From positions 124,001-188,000 of the forward strand of contig JAXJXV010000010.1 of NCBI GenBank assembly GCA_036307305.1: 64,000 bases of DNA, in the 5' to 3' direction. This document shows, one piece after another, positions 59,580 through 64,000 of the stretch (position 1 is its first letter; each line of letters starts with the position of its first letter). The notes under the pieces were generated by a model, which saw only the letters and a list, made by a program, of their open reading frames with translations, did no database searches and was not told the DNA's origin. A program made the position numbers and the translations under genes. Source of the stretch: SIG607 sp036307305 (lineage in GTDB: Bacteria; Bacillota; Clostridia; Oscillospirales; Acutalibacteraceae).

Positions 59580-60710
59580 TTACATAAAGAAATTGAGTAT
59601 GAGAGCGCCCGCAATAACAGAAGCTATCTGTCCGGATACGTTTACGCCGATAGAGTGCATAAGCAGGAAGTTCTGCGGGTCTTCCTTAAGTCCCATTTTA
59701 TGAACGATACGTCCTGACATTGGGAATGCAGAAATACCTGCCGCGCCAATCATAGGATTGATTTTTTCTTTCATAAACAGATTTAAGAACTTTGCAAAAA
59801 GTACGCCGCCTGCGGTGTCCATAATAAAGGCTATAAGACCGAGACCGAGAATAAGCAGTGTCTCTTTCTGAAGGAATTTTTCGGCAACCATCTGAGAAGC
59901 AACGCTTATACCAAGGAAAATGGTGATAAGGTTTGCCAAAACGTTCTGCGCTGTTTCAGAAAGGGAATCAAGAACTCCGCACTCTCTTATAAGATTACCG
60001 AACATAAGTGAGCCTATAAGGGAAGCGGCAGAGGGCGCGATAATGCAAGAAATAAGAGTAACTACGATGGGGAAAAGTATTTTTGTGGTCTTTGAAACGT
60101 TTGCAGGTTTATATGGCATACGAATCATACGCTCTTTTTTAGTTGTAAGAGCCTTTATAACAGGGGGCTGAATAATAGGAACAAGCGCCATATAAGAATA
60201 AGCGGCAACCATTATAGCGCCCTGATAGTTGGAATTAAGTTTCTGAGAAACAACAATTGAGGTAGGACCGTCAGCCGCGCCTATAATTGCGATGGAAGCG
60301 GCATCATTTTCTGCGAAAAACACACTTGCAAGACAAAGGGTGAAGAAAATACCGAACTGTGCGGCGGCACCGAAAAGCATAAGCTTAGGGTTGGTCAGCA
60401 CAGGACCGAAGTCAATCATAGCACCTATACCTATAAAAAGCAGAAGGGGGAAAAGCTCGTTAGAAATACCCGCATTGAAAAGGGTAGTTAAAAATCCCGG
60501 TTCAGCGGCATCGCCGATTGCGGCGGAATGAGGGAAGTTAACGAGAATTGTACCAAAGCCCATAGGGAGAAGTAACGTAGGCTCCATCTCCTTTTTAATG
60601 GCGAGGAACACAAGTATGCCTCCGATAAGCCACATAACCATTTGCTGCCACGTGATCTGACTTGCAAATTCCCATAAAAAGCCGAATGTGTTTTGTATGA
60701 AATCCAACAA
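59580..60710 (-). CDS. Second Na+-translocating decarboxylase beta subunit (OadB paralogue)
   Basis: 376 residues from a TTG behind aaggag. Compact OadB without the signal-like N-terminus of the first copy; motifs GAMIDFGPVL, GAADGPTSIV and LIRECG are kept. It has no alpha or biotin subunit of its own, only a 45-residue partner. It may borrow the carboxylase of the oad operon or work with another carboxyl donor. Confidence 0.92.
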   Translation of the reverse strand: MLDFIQNTFGFLWEFASQITWQQMVMWLIGGILVFLAIKKEMEPTLLLPMGFGTILVNFPHSAAIGDAAEPGFLTTLFNAGISNELFPLLLFIGIGAMIDFGPVLTNPKLMLFGAAAQFGIFFTLCLASVFFAENDAASIAIIGAADGPTSIVVSQKLNSNYQGAIMVAAYSYMALVPIIQPPVIKALTTKKERMIRMPYKPANVSKTTKILFPIVVTLISCIIAPSAASLIGSLMFGNLIRECGVLDSLSETAQNVLANLITIFLGISVASQMVAEKFLQKETLLILGLGLIAFIMDTAGGVLFAKFLNLFMKEKINPMIGAAGISAFPMSGRIVHKMGLKEDPQNFLLMHSIGVNVSGQIASVIAGALILNFFM

Positions 60711-60746
60711 AAGTCACTCCTTAAAAATTGATTTATCAACTTTATT

Positions 60747-60775
60747 ATTTTAATATAAAACATTCTGTTTGTCAA
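60747..60775 (-). promoter_or_regulatory. Promoter of the second oadB
   Basis: Minus-strand TTGACA (60770-60775), 17 bases, TAAAAT (60747-60752). Confidence 0.8.
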
Positions 60776-60808
60776 TGAAAAAAGCTCCGTTTACCGAAAA
60801 CGGAGCTA
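60776..60808 (-). terminator. Terminator of the DUF5107 gene
   Basis: Stem AGCTCCGTTT / AAACGGAGCT and T-run on the minus strand, directly upstream of the second oadB promoter. Confidence 0.88.
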
Positions 60809-60813
60809 GAAAA

Positions 60814-63800
60814 TTATTTCATAAAACGATGAGTGCCGTCGAGAACCTGCTGACCCTCGTTAATAAGGGCGGTATAGTATTTGCTTCTGGCTTTTTCTGC
60901 TTTCTCAATATAAGAAATAAAGAAAGGAGTTGCACTGAAATATCCTGAATCCTTGCGGCAAAGCTCCTTTTTCCACTGTGCCATAAAGCCTTTTAAGTAA
61001 GTGAAGGCTTTTACGCTGTCGCCAAGCTTTAACATAGAAAGAGTCTGATAACAGGGAAGTGAGGGCAGATGCATATTGGAGAAGAAATCAACGTCAAGAC
61101 CTACAATATAGTTAAAAATCTCTTTAGCTTCATCTTCTTTACCCATGTGGATAAGGCAGAGGGCTTCGTTGTATTTAGAGGGGATAATAGGTCCTACCTG
61201 CCATAGTCCTGCTCCAAGGTTATCGGGGATTATCTGCGCAGTACGGAATTCTTTGATAGCTTCTTCGTACCTTCCTGCTTCAAAGAGACGGTTGCCTATT
61301 CCGTAGTGCGCGGCTATGTGCTGTTTTGCTATTATAGTTTCGCCGCCCTCACAGGGAATAAAGTCGTGATTATTAATGAGATAAAGAGCGTCTTCATATT
61401 TTTCTGCTCTTATACAGGCAATAGCCCATTCTGTAACGATATCGTCTCTTGCTTCTTTAAGGTCTGGTACAAGAGAAGCTATAGTTTTCACAGACTCCTC
61501 GGCATCCTGATTTGTAAGGTTGAGGATATAAGCCAACTCATATACCATCTGTTCACAGTCGGGTTTATGCTGGATTGCCTTTTTGAGCATTTCTATAGCG
61601 CAGTCGGTTTTTTCTTCTCTGAACAGGGCAACAGACCTTGCGCGAAGGGACTGCCAGTCGGAAAGACCTTCCCAAAGCTGCGCGGCTTTTACGTAACGCT
61701 TCTGAGCAAAATGGGCAACACCCAGCAGATAGCGGAAAGCATCCTCGTTTTCAAACTTCTCAAGGGCAAGAATTTCTTCATAGCGGAAGGGGAAGGTGCG
61801 GTGGGCAAAGTTAGCAAGTTCGGGTTTTCCTAAGATACAGGCAAGTGTGGGCGCAATATCTTTAGTGTACTGAGGAACTTTAGAGAGAAGCTCAGATGCT
61901 TCGTTATAAAATCCACCTGCAGTCAGGTCAAAGGCAACGTCCATTAAAGTCTGACTCATAGAAGAATTCAGAGCGCCGTAAAACTCATCATCACTTATTT
62001 TGCCGAGAATGTTAGCAACGTAACGCGCTAAATGGTTAAGCGGGTCTTTCTTTAAAATAGCGTCTGTTCTTGAGAGAGCATTTTCTCTGTTTCCAAGCTT
62101 TGATTCAATCAACGCGGCAAGAGGCGCGGCAAGAGGGTTTCTGTCACCCTTATCAAGAGCCGTATCGGCGCAGAAAAGCGCTGACTCAAAATCACCCTGT
62201 TTTGCGGCGCAGAGGGCGGCTCTCGTCATAGCACAGCAAATGCTGTCATTATTCCAGGCGGATTTTCTGAAATGGTTGTACGCTTCCTCGGTATAGTTGA
62301 GCATTGATTTAGCATAGCCTAAAAGATAATGAATCTTTCCGCTTTCCATTTCCGTATTGTATTTTGTGTTGGCGGTTGCCGCCTTGGTGAGATAGAAAAC
62401 AGCCTCTTCAAAATCGTTTCTTCTGCAGGCGGTTTCACCAAGCGCAGTAAGAGAGGGAATATGCTCAGGGTCAATTTCAAGAGCTTTCTTAAAGTATACG
62501 TCAGGGTCAGCAATGGGGTCTCTGAATTGTAAATAGTGAAGACCCGCAAGATACTGTCCCTGTGCGGTGTCAAGCTCATCGGGCATTTCAACCTCAGGGA
62601 AAAGCTCTGGTAAAGCTTTCTTTTTGTGGGGTGCAAAGGAATAGGTAAGTATGCCCTCCACGTCGATTTCATAAGAATCTGCCTTAAAGTCGGCTGTAAG
62701 AGTGGTAACCTCACCTGCAACAAGGTCAACACAGGCATCAATTACTGTTTTTCCGTCCTTTGTGAGAACAACCTTGCAGTTCTTTTTATCGGTAGTAGGC
62801 TGAATTTTTACAGTACCGTCTTCTACTTTGATTGCACCCTTAAGATTTGCGTAAGAGGGAACGCCGAGATTAGCAAGAGGGTACCAGAACTGTGAGAACT
62901 GTTTTACTTCGTAAGGCTCAAGCCAGGAAAAATCAGGCTGATTATCTGAATAAGAACCTGCCATAAGCTCAGCGTAAGCGCCGTCGGTATCGGTAAGGGC
63001 GCGTTCCCAGGACTGAGAAAGCTGATTATAACCCCAGGTAAACATCTTTTTGCCTACAGCGGTGTGATGGTCGCCGATATGTACGACGCCACAGCCGATT
63101 CCGTTATCAAAGCCACCAAAATAATCGTGCTTGGAAGCGGCGGAGAAATAAGAGGTAGCGGGTTTGGTGTTTTTATGCTTACTGATGTCAACACCGCCCT
63201 TTTCAAACACGAAGCCGTTAAAACTTCCGTTTGCAACAGGGTAGCTTGTTGCACTTCTTCTGTAATGGAAATTAACGAAATCTACGTCATCAGGGAAGAA
63301 AATTTCATAATCCTTGTTAACGGGAACAGCGGTATTTTCCCACCATAAAAAGCTTTTTCTAAGCGCAGTACGGTTAGCAACCATCATTCTTGTTTCAAAA
63401 TAGGATTTATCAGGCTCGACGCAAATACCAACCATACCTTTCATACGGTCGATGGGGTCGTGTTCGCTAAGCCATATTATAACGCCGCCCGTAGCGGTTT
63501 CTTCAATGTAATGGTCGACGGGCATAAAGGTAGAGGGACGGTGATGGAAAGGCCAGTTGAATTCAACGCCGCCGCTAATCCATGAGCCAAGCGCACCTAT
63601 AAGGGCGGGTTTTATTACGTGCTGTTTATAGAAGAAATCATAGCCTGTGATTTTATCCTTTGCGCTGTATATTCTACCGCCAAGCTCAGGAAGAATAACA
63701 AGCTCAATATATTTGTTTTCGATTTTTATAGCCTTGTACTCCTTGGCGTATTTTTCCTTACTCCTTGTTTTGATAACAACTTTATTAGGATATGGATTAC

Positions 63801-63918
63801 CGCTTGAACGCTGATGTACGCGGCTTTCGGCAAACATAGGAAGCTCTTCGCAATTAGCTTCGTCATAGGTGTCTATGACTATGTATTCTTCAGAGTATAA
63901 AACTTTTTCGAGATTCAT
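60814..63918 (-). CDS. DUF5107 and tetratricopeptide-repeat protein
   Basis: 1034 residues. The N-terminal half (about 1-300) is DUF5107, with a galactose-mutarotase-like feel: IELVILPELGGRIYSAKDK, GGVEFNWPFHHRP, SFLWWENTA. A beta-rich linker follows (about 365-430), then ten or more TPR-like helices to the C-terminus (for example YLAGLHYLQFRD, IPSLTALGETACRRNDFEEAVFYL). No signal peptide. The family is found with carbohydrate-utilisation genes and may act on sugars, but no reaction is established here. Single-gene unit. Confidence 0.85.
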   Translation of the reverse strand: MNLEKVLYSEEYIVIDTYDEANCEELPMFAESRVHQRSSGNPYPNKVVIKTRSKEKYAKEYKAIKIENKYIELVILPELGGRIYSAKDKITGYDFFYKQHVIKPALIGALGSWISGGVEFNWPFHHRPSTFMPVDHYIEETATGGVIIWLSEHDPIDRMKGMVGICVEPDKSYFETRMMVANRTALRKSFLWWENTAVPVNKDYEIFFPDDVDFVNFHYRRSATSYPVANGSFNGFVFEKGGVDISKHKNTKPATSYFSAASKHDYFGGFDNGIGCGVVHIGDHHTAVGKKMFTWGYNQLSQSWERALTDTDGAYAELMAGSYSDNQPDFSWLEPYEVKQFSQFWYPLANLGVPSYANLKGAIKVEDGTVKIQPTTDKKNCKVVLTKDGKTVIDACVDLVAGEVTTLTADFKADSYEIDVEGILTYSFAPHKKKALPELFPEVEMPDELDTAQGQYLAGLHYLQFRDPIADPDVYFKKALEIDPEHIPSLTALGETACRRNDFEEAVFYLTKAATANTKYNTEMESGKIHYLLGYAKSMLNYTEEAYNHFRKSAWNNDSICCAMTRAALCAAKQGDFESALFCADTALDKGDRNPLAAPLAALIESKLGNRENALSRTDAILKKDPLNHLARYVANILGKISDDEFYGALNSSMSQTLMDVAFDLTAGGFYNEASELLSKVPQYTKDIAPTLACILGKPELANFAHRTFPFRYEEILALEKFENEDAFRYLLGVAHFAQKRYVKAAQLWEGLSDWQSLRARSVALFREEKTDCAIEMLKKAIQHKPDCEQMVYELAYILNLTNQDAEESVKTIASLVPDLKEARDDIVTEWAIACIRAEKYEDALYLINNHDFIPCEGGETIIAKQHIAAHYGIGNRLFEAGRYEEAIKEFRTAQIIPDNLGAGLWQVGPIIPSKYNEALCLIHMGKEDEAKEIFNYIVGLDVDFFSNMHLPSLPCYQTLSMLKLGDSVKAFTYLKGFMAQWKKELCRKDSGYFSATPFFISYIEKAEKARSKYYTALINEGQQVLDGTHRFMK

Positions 63919-63949
63919 TAAAAAACTCCTTTAAATTTACTGTAATTTC

Positions 63950-63978
63950 ATTTTACTGCTGTGAAAATTTTTTCTCAA
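63950..63978 (-). promoter_or_regulatory. Promoter of the DUF5107 gene
   Basis: Minus-strand TTGAGA (63973-63978), 17 bases, TAAAAT (63950-63955). Confidence 0.65.
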
Positions 63979-64000
63979 CACAATAAATTTCGTAAATTTT

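Noticed and set aside
1..64000. CRISPR arrays, insertion sequences, phage genes, tRNA and rRNA
   Set aside because: No regular short direct repeats, transposase or integrase motifs, or cloverleaf-like runs were found by reading; a tRNA scan could still be run to be sure.

Overview
The window reads as a chromosomal segment of an anaerobic, Gram-positive, probably gut-associated Clostridia member, most likely of the Oscillospirales/Ruminococcaceae type. This is inferred from gene content, not from a marker rRNA. The pointers are an IspH-ribosomal S1 fusion, a sporulation sigma-K gene with an apparent pro-sequence, DUF951 and DUF5685 proteins, a Na+-pumping decarboxylase operon, a partial dockerin and many InlB-type surface repeats. 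Gene density is very high. I see no rRNA, tRNA, insertion sequence, prophage or CRISPR array, and no gene-free stretch longer than 300 bases.

Layout. 1-5391: a membrane-anchored repeat/carbohydrate-binding surface protein (cut by the window edge) followed by a GH16 lipoprotein. 5.5-11.0 kb: uvrB, an esterase and uvrA. 11.1-13.1 kb: a little-characterised trio (DUF5685 protein, J-domain protein with a cysteine-rich tail, membrane protein). 13.1-17.6 kb: packed flavoprotein-cmk-plsC-ispH/S1 run. 17.7-21.1 kb: yhaO-yhaN nuclease/ATPase pair on the minus strand. 21.2-25.5 kb: DUF951-prfA-threonylcarbamoyl-AMP synthase-coaE-M18 peptidase. 25.6-33.3 kb: an orphan glycyl-radical enzyme with an AraC regulator, sigK, an SDR, a metallo-hydrolase, an ABC exporter and a DtxR-family regulator. 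33.4-39.8 kb: murA, yycJ, then rpmG-secE-nusG-rplK-rplA and rplJ-rplL with an L10-type leader. 39.8-42.4 kb: GntR-ABC-permease-lipoprotein operon. 42.5-46.0 kb: nagA, pduL, hemW and a phosphatase. 46.0-47.7 kb: two leaderless GH16-fold proteins. 48-51 kb: a small unknown protein, a pseudouridine synthase, radC and an alaX-like editing enzyme. 51.0-54.5 kb: oadGCBA. 54.7-63.9 kb: a frameshifted InlB/half-dockerin protein, feoB, pyk, an orphan oadB with a tiny OadG-like partner, and a DUF5107/TPR protein.

Themes. Polysaccharide handling recurs (GH16 lipoprotein, two cytosolic GH16-fold proteins, InlB/carbohydrate-binding surface proteins, DUF5107, nagA). Pyruvate/oxaloacetate metabolism and Na+ energetics also recur (oad operon, second OadB, pyk, PduL). 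Promoters of the TTGACA-17-TATAAT class and intrinsic terminators are unusually legible, so transcription units can be assigned with fair confidence.

Most worth a second look: the DUF5685/J-protein/membrane trio, whose DUF5685 member carries two Asp-rich motifs reminiscent of squalene/phytoene synthases; a GH16 pair in which one member has lost its catalytic glutamates; a glycyl-radical enzyme with an atypical active-site loop; a hairpin that hides the sigK ribosome-binding site; an A7-tract frameshift in a surface protein; paired L1-box-like elements; and a SecE with a four-helix N-terminal extension.
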